Assembly: GCA_039182125.1 (NCBI GenBank)
Contig: JBCDCH010000019.1
Span: 1-62,286 of the forward strand
Length of the DNA stretch: 62,286 bases
Direction of reading: 5' to 3'
DNA from: Planctomycetota bacterium
GTDB taxonomy: Bacteria; Planctomycetota; Phycisphaerae; Tepidisphaerales; Tepidisphaeraceae
Shown here: in pieces, positions 53,434-61,342 of the stretch
Position numbering within the stretch: the first letter of the stretch is position 1
Layout: each line of letters opens with the position of its first letter
Notes under the pieces: model-generated
What the model was told of the DNA's origin: nothing
Databases searched by the model: none
The model's input: only the letters and a program-made list of their open reading frames with translations
Translations under genes and position numbers: made by a program

Positions 53434-54723
53434 TCAGTTCGCGCCAACGGCGGCGGCGAGACGTTCGATCCCCAACTCGATCTTGTCGATCGGCACCACG
53501 CCGAAGCTCAGCCGCATCTGGTTGCGGGGCGTGTTCGCGCCGGTGTAGCAGTAATCGCCCGGCACGTACATCACACCGCGCTTCACGCAATCGGCGAACA
53601 ACGCCGACTCACGAGCCGTGTCGATCGACTCGGGCAGGGTCGCCCAGACGTACAGCCCGCCGCGCGGGTGGGTCCAGGTCACGCCATCGGGCATGTGTCG
53701 CTTCAGCGCGTCGAGCATGGCGTGCATTTTGGCGCGGTAGCCGTCGTGCAGGGCCTTGAGTTGATCGGCGTACACGTCGGTCCGCAACGCTTCGGCGGCA
53801 ATGTGCTGGGCGAGGTTCGCGCTTCCGAAGTCGTGGTTGCCCTTTTGCTGCAGGACCGCGTCGAGGACGGCCCCAGGCAGTGCGGCGTAGCCGAGCTTGA
53901 TGCCGGGCGCGAACGGCTTGGAAAACGTCTGGCTTAGCGCGACGTACTCGTTGCCGACGTCGAGCGACTTGATCGTCGGTGGGGCCCATGGTTGATCCTC
54001 CGGGCCTTCGTACGTGAGTTCGCGGTACGCCGCGTCCTCGATGATGATGATCCGGTGGCCGGCCAGCGCGGAGTACTTCTTCACGAGTTCGAGAATCGCC
54101 GGCCTGCGGTCCGCCGCGAGGGTCAGGCCCGTCGGGTTTTGGTGGTAGGTTTGCACGTACACGAACCGCACCAGTTGCAACCGGTTTTGGTGCTTGAGTT
54201 CCTCGAACGATCGTTCCAACGCCTCGACGCACATTCCGCCTTCGTCCATCGGTACGCCCACGACCTCGACGCCGATGGATTGGAGCGTACCGGTGTAGAC
54301 GAAGTAGTCCGGCTGGCAGCAGATTCCGATGTCGCCGGGGTCGGCCAACACATCCGCGAGCATGTAGATCGCCTGTTGGCTGCCGGTCGCGGTGACGAGA
54401 TGGTCGGGCGTGACTCCCTGTGCCGTGTAGTCGACGCCGTCGATGTCGCAGAGGTGTTGGTGGAGCAGTTGGCGTAGCTCCGCGAAGCCGTGCGTGGTGC
54501 CGTACTGCATGACCACCCGGCCGCGCTCGTCGTTGCCGAGCAGGTCATCGACGATCTTCCGCACCGGCATTACCGGCAACGTCCGCGGATCGACCAATCC
54601 GGCGGCGAACGAGATGATGTCCGGGTTTTCGACCGCCGCCGCCATGAGGTACGAGATCGGCTGTTCGGTCGTCCGCCGGGCCTTGGCGGAGAATGGGATT
54701 GGGGGCGTGTCTGGCAAGACCAC
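53434..54723 (-). CDS. PLP-dependent class I aminotransferase (MocR/2-aminoadipate transaminase-like)
   Basis: 429 residues from a GTG at 54723 (VVLPDTPPIPF); a longer frame to 54849 would overlap the divergent comF gene. Fold-type I features are present: YGTTHGFAELRQ, ATGSQQAIYMLADVL, the NPTG motif, EDAAYREL and the Schiff-base Lys in SQTFSKPFAPGIKLG. The sequence resembles LysN-type or aromatic transaminases that use 2-oxoglutarate. Substrate is not determined. Confidence 0.88.
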   Translation of the reverse strand: MVLPDTPPIPFSAKARRTTEQPISYLMAAAVENPDIISFAAGLVDPRTLPVMPVRKIVDDLLGNDERGRVVMQYGTTHGFAELRQLLHQHLCDIDGVDYTAQGVTPDHLVTATGSQQAIYMLADVLADPGDIGICCQPDYFVYTGTLQSIGVEVVGVPMDEGGMCVEALERSFEELKHQNRLQLVRFVYVQTYHQNPTGLTLAADRRPAILELVKKYSALAGHRIIIIEDAAYRELTYEGPEDQPWAPPTIKSLDVGNEYVALSQTFSKPFAPGIKLGYAALPGAVLDAVLQQKGNHDFGSANLAQHIAAEALRTDVYADQLKALHDGYRAKMHAMLDALKRHMPDGVTWTHPRGGLYVWATLPESIDTARESALFADCVKRGVMYVPGDYCYTGANTPRNQMRLSFGVVPIDKIELGIERLAAAVGAN

Positions 54724-54814
54724 ACCATAGAGCCGGCGCGAGCGGATCACAGGCGAAACTCGTGACAGCCGCTCCACATGGCGATCAAGCAGGGATGTGC
54801 GGTATCGTGCGAAA

Positions 54815-55594
54815 ATGCATTCGCTGCTCCACCGCACCTTCACAACCACGGTCGCCGCGTCACGGTGGGCGTGGCGGGAGTCGGTGCATTTCGCCTACCC
54901 GCAGACCTGCGTTCATTGCGAGGCGGGGGCAGAGGGCATGTTTTGCGAGGCGTGTGAGGCCGGCTGGTCCGCGACGCTGGCCGAGCCGTGCTGTTTCGCG
55001 TGCGGCCGCCCCGTGGCGGATGCGGAAGCGCCCTGCACATGGTGCGGGGGCAACGGCCGACGCCGGCTCGATCGCGTCGCCCGCCTCGGCGTGCTCAACG
55101 GCCCGCTCCAGTCGGCCGTGATTGCACAGAAGTACAAAAGCCAGTGGTGGATCGCGGAACGCCTGGCCGACACGCTCGCGGACCGGCCGATGGCAAGGTC
55201 GGTGCTGGCGGACGCGCACGTGATCGTCGCGGTGCCGTTGCATTGGTCGCGGCGGGTATCGCGTGGGTACAACCAAGCGGCGGTCATCGCGGACATGCTC
55301 GGCAAACGCCGTGGCGTTCCCGTCGTTCGGCCCGCGGTGCGACACCGCCGGACCCTGCCGCAGGTGCGAACCAAGAGCATGCGCGAACGCTGGGAGAACG
55401 TCCGCGACGCGTTCCGTTTGACCAATCCCGACGCCGTGGCCGGCAAGCGGGTGGTGATCGTCGACGACGTGATGACCACCGGCAGCACGATCGGTGCCCT
55501 GGCCCGCGCGATCGACCCGGCCGGGCCGGAAGCGATCAGTGCCGTCGTCCTCGCCGTCGCCGACCCCAAGCACAGCGATTTCGAGCGAAAGTGA
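54815..55594 (+). CDS. comF: ComF-family phosphoribosyltransferase-like protein
   Basis: 259 residues from the ATG at 54815. An N-terminal zinc-finger region (CVHC...CEAC...CFAC...CTWC) is followed by a PRT domain with the PRPP-binding signature VVIVDDVMTTGST. ComF helps pull transforming DNA through the inner membrane in transformable bacteria, though the gene is also found in non-transformable ones. With comEC and the pilus ATPases it forms a competence-like set. Confidence 0.9.
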   Translation: MHSLLHRTFTTTVAASRWAWRESVHFAYPQTCVHCEAGAEGMFCEACEAGWSATLAEPCCFACGRPVADAEAPCTWCGGNGRRRLDRVARLGVLNGPLQSAVIAQKYKSQWWIAERLADTLADRPMARSVLADAHVIVAVPLHWSRRVSRGYNQAAVIADMLGKRRGVPVVRPAVRHRRTLPQVRTKSMRERWENVRDAFRLTNPDAVAGKRVVIVDDVMTTGSTIGALARAIDPAGPEAISAVVLAVADPKHSDFERK

Positions 55595-55648
55595 GGCGTA
55601 GCGTGGACAGATTTTGGCACCCCGCGATTGGCGCGGTAGCGTTGGCCG

Positions 55649-56368
55649 ATGCCCGATGTGGTTGTGATTATCCCTGCTCGCCTGGCGTCCGAGCGGCTGC
55701 CGCGGAAGATGCTGCTGGCCGAGACGGGCAAGCCGCTGGTGCAGCACACGGTCGAGCGGGCCATGGCCGCCGATGTCGGGCCGGTCGTGGTTGCCGCGGA
55801 TCATCAGGAGATCGCCGACGCCTTGGCCCCGTTCGGGACCGAGGTCGTGCTGACGGACCCGAACCATCCCTCAGGCACCGATCGCATCGCCGAGGTCGCC
55901 GCCGATCGGGGCGAGCCATTTGTCATCAATGTGCAGGGCGACGAGCCGGAGATTGACCCGAAGATCATCCGCGATCTGTCCTTTCGCCTCGACGACAGCG
56001 GGGCGGTGATGGCGACGGTGAGCGTGCCGTACATCGGCGATGTGAGCGACCCGAATCGGGTGAAAGTCGTCACCGGTACCGACGATCGTGCGTTGTACTT
56101 CAGTCGCAGCCCGATTCCGTTCAGTCGTGGTGAGCCCGTCGAGCCGCGGCTGCACGTGGGCATCTATGCTTACACCCGGGATTTCCTATTGCGGTACCCC
56201 ACGCTCGAGCCGACGCCGCTGGAGCGGGCCGAGAAGCTTGAGCAGTTGCGCGTGCTGGAGCACGGTTTTCGCATTGATGTTCTCGCGGCCGACGGACACG
56301 CCGCGGGGATCGACACCGCCGAGCAGTACGCCGACTTCGTTCAACGATTCACGAGCACCAAGCCATGA
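55649..56368 (+). CDS. kdsB: 3-deoxy-manno-octulosonate cytidylyltransferase
   Basis: 239 residues. The nucleotidyltransferase opening IIPARLASERLPRKML is followed by GTDRIAEVA, NVQGDEPEID and the C-terminal EKLEQLRVLEHG. It forms CMP-Kdo from CTP and Kdo for lipopolysaccharide core synthesis. The stop overlaps pyrG (ATGA), so Kdo activation is coupled with CTP production. No kdsA or waaA is visible. Confidence 0.95.
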   Translation: MPDVVVIIPARLASERLPRKMLLAETGKPLVQHTVERAMAADVGPVVVAADHQEIADALAPFGTEVVLTDPNHPSGTDRIAEVAADRGEPFVINVQGDEPEIDPKIIRDLSFRLDDSGAVMATVSVPYIGDVSDPNRVKVVTGTDDRALYFSRSPIPFSRGEPVEPRLHVGIYAYTRDFLLRYPTLEPTPLERAEKLEQLRVLEHGFRIDVLAADGHAAGIDTAEQYADFVQRFTSTKP

Positions 56369-58131
56369 GCATGAACAGCCAAGACCTCCTCGCATCGACC
56401 GGTCACGCCCAGGATGAGACCGAGTTCTACACGCCGCTGCCCGAGGGGTATGTGCGTGGCAAGACCAAGTACGTCGTGGTCGTCGGCACCGTCATCAGCG
56501 GCTTGGGCAAGGGCATCTTCGCCTCGTCGCTGGCGAAGTTGCTCAAGGACAAGAAGCTCACCGTCGCGCCGATCAAGATGGAGGGTTACCTCAACATCGA
56601 CTCGGGCACATTGAACCCCTTCCGCCACGGCGAGGTGTTCGTGCTGGACGACGGCATGGAAACCGACATGGACCTGGGCACCTACGAGCGCCTGCTCGAC
56701 CAGAACCTCGGCGGCGAAAACTTCACCACCAACGGCCAGGTGCTCAGTGCCGTGCTCAAGAAGGAACGCGAGGGCGGGTACCTCGGACGCGACGTGCAGG
56801 TCATCCCGCACGTCGTCGGCGAGGTGAAGTTGAAACTCCGCGAACTCGCCGTCAAGAGTCAGGCCGACGTCGTTTTCGTCGAGATCGGTGGCACCGTCGG
56901 CGACTACGAGAACTCCTTCTACCTCGAAGCTTGCCGACAACTCGCTTACGAAGAAGGCGAGAACGCGGTGATGTTTGTCGCGCTCACGTACGTCCTCCAG
57001 CCCAACGCGCTCGGTGAGCAGAAGTCCAAGGCGGCGCAGCTCGGTATCAAACGCCTCATGGAACTGGGCATCATGCCCCAGATCGTCGCCTGCCGCGGCC
57101 GTCGGCCGATCAACGAGAAGGTCCGGCAGAAGATCAGCATGTACACGAACGTCCCGATGCGGCGCGTGTTCAGCATGCACGATCTCGACAGCATCTACCT
57201 CGTGCCCGAGGCGCTACGCGGTGCAGGGCTGGACCGTGAGGTGATGACCCACCTCGATCTGCACGAACGGGCCGACGTGCTGCATGAAGACGAGCAGCGT
57301 GCGCTGTGGAAGCGCTACGTCGACGCGATCGGGATGGAGCGTGAGAAGAAACTCAAGGTCGCCGTCACCGGTAAGTACACGTCCGTTCGCGACGCTTACG
57401 CCTCGATCATCAAGGCCATCGAGCACTGCGAAGTCCACACCGGCATCAGCGTCGAGCTCGAGTGGATCGACACGACCAACATCACCGACAAGAACGTCGC
57501 CGCCCGGCTCAAGGGCATGCACGGCATCATCGTCCCCGGCGGCTTTGGCGCGCGTGGCACCGAGGGCAAGATCGCTTGCATCAAATACGCCCGGGAAAAC
57601 AAGCTGCCGTACCTCGGGATCTGTCTCGGCTTCCAGATGGCAGTGATCGAATATGCCCGCAACGTCGCGGGGTTGCCCGATGCCGACTCGACCGAGTTCA
57701 GCCGTGATTCCAGCTGCCCGGTCATCGACATCCTTCCCGAGCAAAAGCAGATCGAGGGGCTCGGCGGCAACATGCGGCTCGGCGGGAAGGACATCGACGT
57801 CACGCCCAGCTCGCTCGCCGCCGAACTCTTTGAGCGCAAGCTCGACGAGAACAATCGAATCCGCTTGCGCTTCCGCCACCGCTACGAGGTGGACCCGAAG
57901 TACATCGAACAGCTGACCAAAGCTGGCCTGATCTTCAGCGGCAAGCACCCGCACCAGCCGATCATGCAGATCCTCGAACTGCCGCGGTCCGAGCACCCGT
58001 ACTTTGTCGGCACTCAGGCCCACCCGGAAATGACCAGTCGTCCGCTCGACCCGAGCCCGTTGTTCCTGGGATTGGTGAAAGCGGCCGAGAAGTACGCGGC
58101 GGCGAAGCCCGCGGCCAAGGTGTCGGTCTAG
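56365..58131 (+). CDS. pyrG: CTP synthase, divergent form
   Basis: 588 residues, about 40 longer than the E. coli enzyme. The N-terminal synthetase domain is recognisable (GTVISGLGKGIFASSL, HGEVFVLDDGMETDMDLG, FVEIGGTVGDYENS). Several near-invariant motifs differ: K-x-D-P-Y-I-N-V-D is KMEGYLNID (71-79), and GExKTKPTQ is GEQKSKAAQ (217-225). The glutaminase domain is normal, with PGGFGARGTEGK, nucleophile Cys420 in LGICLGFQ and the His-Glu pair in TQAHPEMTSRP. It aminates UTP to CTP. It follows kdsB with a four-base overlap. Confidence 0.92.
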   Translation: MSMNSQDLLASTGHAQDETEFYTPLPEGYVRGKTKYVVVVGTVISGLGKGIFASSLAKLLKDKKLTVAPIKMEGYLNIDSGTLNPFRHGEVFVLDDGMETDMDLGTYERLLDQNLGGENFTTNGQVLSAVLKKEREGGYLGRDVQVIPHVVGEVKLKLRELAVKSQADVVFVEIGGTVGDYENSFYLEACRQLAYEEGENAVMFVALTYVLQPNALGEQKSKAAQLGIKRLMELGIMPQIVACRGRRPINEKVRQKISMYTNVPMRRVFSMHDLDSIYLVPEALRGAGLDREVMTHLDLHERADVLHEDEQRALWKRYVDAIGMEREKKLKVAVTGKYTSVRDAYASIIKAIEHCEVHTGISVELEWIDTTNITDKNVAARLKGMHGIIVPGGFGARGTEGKIACIKYARENKLPYLGICLGFQMAVIEYARNVAGLPDADSTEFSRDSSCPVIDILPEQKQIEGLGGNMRLGGKDIDVTPSSLAAELFERKLDENNRIRLRFRHRYEVDPKYIEQLTKAGLIFSGKHPHQPIMQILELPRSEHPYFVGTQAHPEMTSRPLDPSPLFLGLVKAAEKYAAAKPAAKVSV

Positions 58132-58985
58132 TGCCCGGCTCGGCGGTAGGCCGTGGGCGTGATGCCGACGATCTTGCGGAACGCGGTCGCGAAGTACTGG
58201 CTCGAGGCGAAGCCGCAATCCATCGCGATGATGGTCACGGTTTTGTCGCTTTCACGGAGCATGCGTTTGGCGTGAGCGATCCGCTGGCGGGCGCACCAGT
58301 CGGCCGGGGCGTAGCCGGTTTCCTGCACGAACCGCTCGTGAAACCGCGACACCGAAAGCCCCGCGACATCGGCCAGTTCATCGACGCTCATCACCCGGCT
58401 CGGTTTGCGGCGAAACGCCCGTATGGCGGCGGCGATGCCAGGCGATATGGCTGTCCTTTCGTCATTTGCCCGGTCCGCGCAGTCGATCGCGGCCAGTAGC
58501 ATGTTCAGCATCGTGGCACGCGTTCGCAGCGAGGCGAGGGGGTGACTCGATCGGCATGAGGCCATCAGTTGTGCCAGGCACGCCTCCAACGCGGCGTCGC
58601 CCCGGAACGTCCGCGGCAAGCCGTGCAATCGTTCGGCCAAACGTTGCGCTTCCGTCGGCGTGACGCCGTAGGCCCGCGGCGGCTCCGGCAGTGTGAAGCC
58701 GACCCAGTAAAGCTCCGCCAACCCCAAAACATCGTTCGCCCCGCCGTGGACCTCGCCAGGGCGTGTCAGGTGACACATGCCCGGCCCGAGCAGGTGCGTC
58801 TCATCCTCCGCCCACCAGTCGACCTGCCCGCTCACGATCAGGCAAAGTTCGAACGAGTTCGCATGACGGTGGGCGGCGAGGCCGTAGTCGTCGGCCGACG
58901 TGGAACGTGACCAGCCGAGTTGCGTGATGCCGCGATGCCGGAGTGCGCGCTGATCTTCTGTGTACTGGCGTGTTTCACCCCTCAT
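58128..58985 (-). CDS. AraC-family transcriptional regulator
   Basis: 285 residues from the ATG at 58985. The N-terminus is a cupin-type sensor domain (YGLAAHRHANSFELCLIVSG). The C-terminus has two HTH motifs of the AraC/XylS type (SVDELADVAGLSVSRFHERF and TIIAMDCGFASSQYFATAFR). It is divergent from the dioxygenase gene with an 84-base spacer, the classic layout for a regulator and its target. Its 3' end overlaps pyrG by four bases. Confidence 0.92.
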   Translation of the reverse strand: MRGETRQYTEDQRALRHRGITQLGWSRSTSADDYGLAAHRHANSFELCLIVSGQVDWWAEDETHLLGPGMCHLTRPGEVHGGANDVLGLAELYWVGFTLPEPPRAYGVTPTEAQRLAERLHGLPRTFRGDAALEACLAQLMASCRSSHPLASLRTRATMLNMLLAAIDCADRANDERTAISPGIAAAIRAFRRKPSRVMSVDELADVAGLSVSRFHERFVQETGYAPADWCARQRIAHAKRMLRESDKTVTIIAMDCGFASSQYFATAFRKIVGITPTAYRRAGH

Positions 58986-59069
58986 GTTCAAAATCCTACG
59001 ACGTGGATTGCCGGACGCCAGCCGGCACCGTTTGTCACAGACTGTCCGGGAACCCAATCGAGGAACCCA

Positions 59070-59918
59070 ATGTCTGCCACGATCGAATCACCGCTCAACG
59101 TCTCCCATCAACTCACCGAGGCCGATCTCAATCGCTACGCCGATTCCGGCTACTGGATCTCGCCCAAGCTCATTGATGATGATCAGGTCGCCGCGCTGCG
59201 CAACGCCCACGACCGCATCTGGGCCGGCGATTTCGACGGCAAGGGATGCTTTCCGCAGAACCCGTCCTCGGTGAAGCCCGAGTACGATCCCCACGCACTT
59301 CGGAAGGTCGAGAACGGTTGGTGGGTCAACGATGTCGTACGCGATCTGGTTCTATCCGAGGCGGTGGGGTCGATCGCCCGGCAGTTGCTCGGGTGCGACA
59401 TCGTCCGACTTTGGCACGACCAGGTGATCTACAAGCCACCGACCGGTGACGCGGGCAATGTTGGCAATGTCGGCTGGCACCAGGACTGTGGCTTTTGGAA
59501 GGCGGCCGACACCACCAACATGATCACCGCATGGATCGCGCTGCAGGACACTGACCTGCACAACGGTGGCATGCGTTCGATCGCCGGCAGCCACAAGTGG
59601 GGGCTCATCGAAGACTCCGACACGTTTTTCGATCAGGACCTGGAGAAGCTGCACGCGAAGTTCGCACACTTGGGCGAGTGGCGTGATGAGCCGTGCATCC
59701 TCCCGTCTGGGCATGCAAGCTTCCACCACGGCCTTTGCTTTCACGGCTCCGGGCCCAACCAAGCTGACGAGCCGCGCCTGAGCATCGTCGCCCACCTCAT
59801 GCCTGACGGCACCGCCTACAGCGGGATCAACTGGCACCCGAACGTGACGGTGCTCGGTCCCCGACCGAAGATCGGCACCAAGTTCACCGAGCCGCTCTGC
59901 CCGGTCGTCGGAAAATGA
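59070..59918 (+). CDS. Phytanoyl-CoA dioxygenase (PhyH) family protein
   Basis: 282 residues from the ATG at 59070. The Fe(II)/2-oxoglutarate site is visible: H137-x-D139 in WHQD, the distal His225 in CFHGSGPN and Arg236 in EPRLSIVAH. It should hydroxylate an unknown substrate with O2 and 2-oxoglutarate. A regulator of the AraC family lies divergently upstream. The family covers lipid, sugar and natural-product hydroxylases, so the substrate is open. Confidence 0.9.
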   Translation: MSATIESPLNVSHQLTEADLNRYADSGYWISPKLIDDDQVAALRNAHDRIWAGDFDGKGCFPQNPSSVKPEYDPHALRKVENGWWVNDVVRDLVLSEAVGSIARQLLGCDIVRLWHDQVIYKPPTGDAGNVGNVGWHQDCGFWKAADTTNMITAWIALQDTDLHNGGMRSIAGSHKWGLIEDSDTFFDQDLEKLHAKFAHLGEWRDEPCILPSGHASFHHGLCFHGSGPNQADEPRLSIVAHLMPDGTAYSGINWHPNVTVLGPRPKIGTKFTEPLCPVVGK

Positions 59919-59941
59919 CCGGCGTGTGATATGCTTCGCGT

Positions 59942-60694
59942 ATGGCGATGCGGGAAATTCGGTTTGCGGGTTCGTCGGCCGAGTTGGCCGCGCGGTTTGA
60001 TGTCGCCGACGATGCCATCGGGACAGCGCTGTTCGCGCACTGCTTTACGTGCTCAAAGGACATCGCCGCCGCCCGGCGGATTGCTGAAGGGTTGAACCAG
60101 CGGGGCGTTTCGGTGCTGCGGTTCGACTTCACGGGCTTGGGCCACTCCGACGGCGAGTTCGGCAACACGAGCTTCTCGTCGAACATCGCCGACCTGCTCG
60201 CGGCCGCCGCCTGGTTGCGGGAGAACGCCCAGGCACCCAAGCTGCTCATCGGGCACAGCCTCGGCGGGGCGGCGGTGTTGTCCGCGGCGTTCGACGTGCC
60301 CGAATGCACGGCCGTCGCGACCGTCGGCGCGCCCAGCGATCCGGGCCACGTCACGCACCTTTTCGGCCAGCAACGCGAGGAGATCGAGGCCTGCGGTATC
60401 GCCACCGTCACACTCGCCGGTCGGAAGTTCGACATCGCCAAGTCGTTTCTCGACGATCTCGAAACCCACCAACTGACCGACCGCCTGTCCGGACTGAACA
60501 AGGCGGTGCTGTTCATGCACGCCCCGGGCGACACGATCGTCGGCATCGACGAGGCCGCCAAGTTGTACACCGCCGCGAAGCACCCGAAGAGTTTCGTGAG
60601 CCTTGATGATGCGGACCATCTGCTGACCAGGCCGCGTGACGCGCAGTACGTTGCCGACGTGCTGGCCGCATGGGCGGGGCGGTACCTCGGTTGA
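59942..60694 (+). CDS. Alpha/beta hydrolase
   Basis: 250 residues. The nucleophile elbow is GHSLGG (Ser in the middle), the oxyanion region HCFTCSKD precedes it, and the acid and His candidates lie in APGDTIVG and DDADHLL. Related proteins in other bacteria are fused to an OsmC domain; here the hydrolase stands alone. Likely an esterase or lipase-type enzyme. It follows the dioxygenase by 23 bases. Confidence 0.88.
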   Translation: MAMREIRFAGSSAELAARFDVADDAIGTALFAHCFTCSKDIAAARRIAEGLNQRGVSVLRFDFTGLGHSDGEFGNTSFSSNIADLLAAAAWLRENAQAPKLLIGHSLGGAAVLSAAFDVPECTAVATVGAPSDPGHVTHLFGQQREEIEACGIATVTLAGRKFDIAKSFLDDLETHQLTDRLSGLNKAVLFMHAPGDTIVGIDEAAKLYTAAKHPKSFVSLDDADHLLTRPRDAQYVADVLAAWAGRYLG

Positions 60695-60766
60695 CGCACG
60701 CTTGACCTGATGGGACCAATGCCGCCGGGCTGTCGCACGGTCGGCGATCAGCGTCGTACTTCGGGT

Positions 60767-61147
60767 ATGCACCACCATCACGAACCGACGATGCCGCGGA
60801 AGCCGATGACGAGCTTCGACCAGTTCTGGCCGTTCTACCTCGGCGAACATCTGGACCCGCTCAACCGCAAGTTCCACGTCGTCGGCACGGTCGCTGCCGT
60901 GGCGACGGTCGTCACTGTCGGGGTGCTTGCATCGCTCGGGATGATCGCGTGGTGGTGGATTCTGGCCGCCCTCGTCGTCGGCTACGGACCGGCTTGGGTC
61001 GGTCACTTCTTCATCGAACGCAACCGCCCGGCGTCGTTCGGCAACCCGTACTGGAGCTTGATCGCCGACTTCCGACTGGCATGGTTCGAACTGCGCGGCG
61101 CCCTCCCCGTCGAGGCCGCTCGTGTCGGGGCACGTTGCCGATTCTGA
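60767..61147 (+). CDS. Mpo1-like (DUF962) membrane protein
   Basis: 126 residues from the ATG at 60767, beginning MHHHHEP; the ATG at 60791 (MPRKPM) is an alternative start. Family features are present: FYLGEHLDPLNRKFH, two central helices, then GYGPAWVGHFFIERNRP and FGNPYWSLIADFR. Yeast Mpo1 is an Fe(II)-dependent dioxygenase that removes one carbon from 2-hydroxy fatty acids. The conserved His and Glu residues are present here. The downstream gene, dnaK, is separated by 195 bases. Confidence 0.85.
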   Translation: MHHHHEPTMPRKPMTSFDQFWPFYLGEHLDPLNRKFHVVGTVAAVATVVTVGVLASLGMIAWWWILAALVVGYGPAWVGHFFIERNRPASFGNPYWSLIADFRLAWFELRGALPVEAARVGARCRF

Positions 61148-61342
61148 CAGTTACGGCGACGGATCGAGCCGCCTCGGTGTTCCTGTCATGCTGGCAGGGA
61201 CTCGGGGCGGCTTTGCCGCGCGATGATTCACTAATGCCGTATTCCGCTCCGTAAACCGCCATTTCCGCGCGGCACGGGCCTTGCCATCATGTGGTTCCCA
61301 AATCTGATTAACCTCACTGAAACCGCAAAGGACTGAAACACT

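Noticed and set aside
61270-61310. Sigma32-type heat-shock promoter in front of dnaK
   Set aside because: CTTGCC and CCCAAAT are present, but the spacing of about 11 is too short and the match too weak. No CIRCE inverted repeat was found either.
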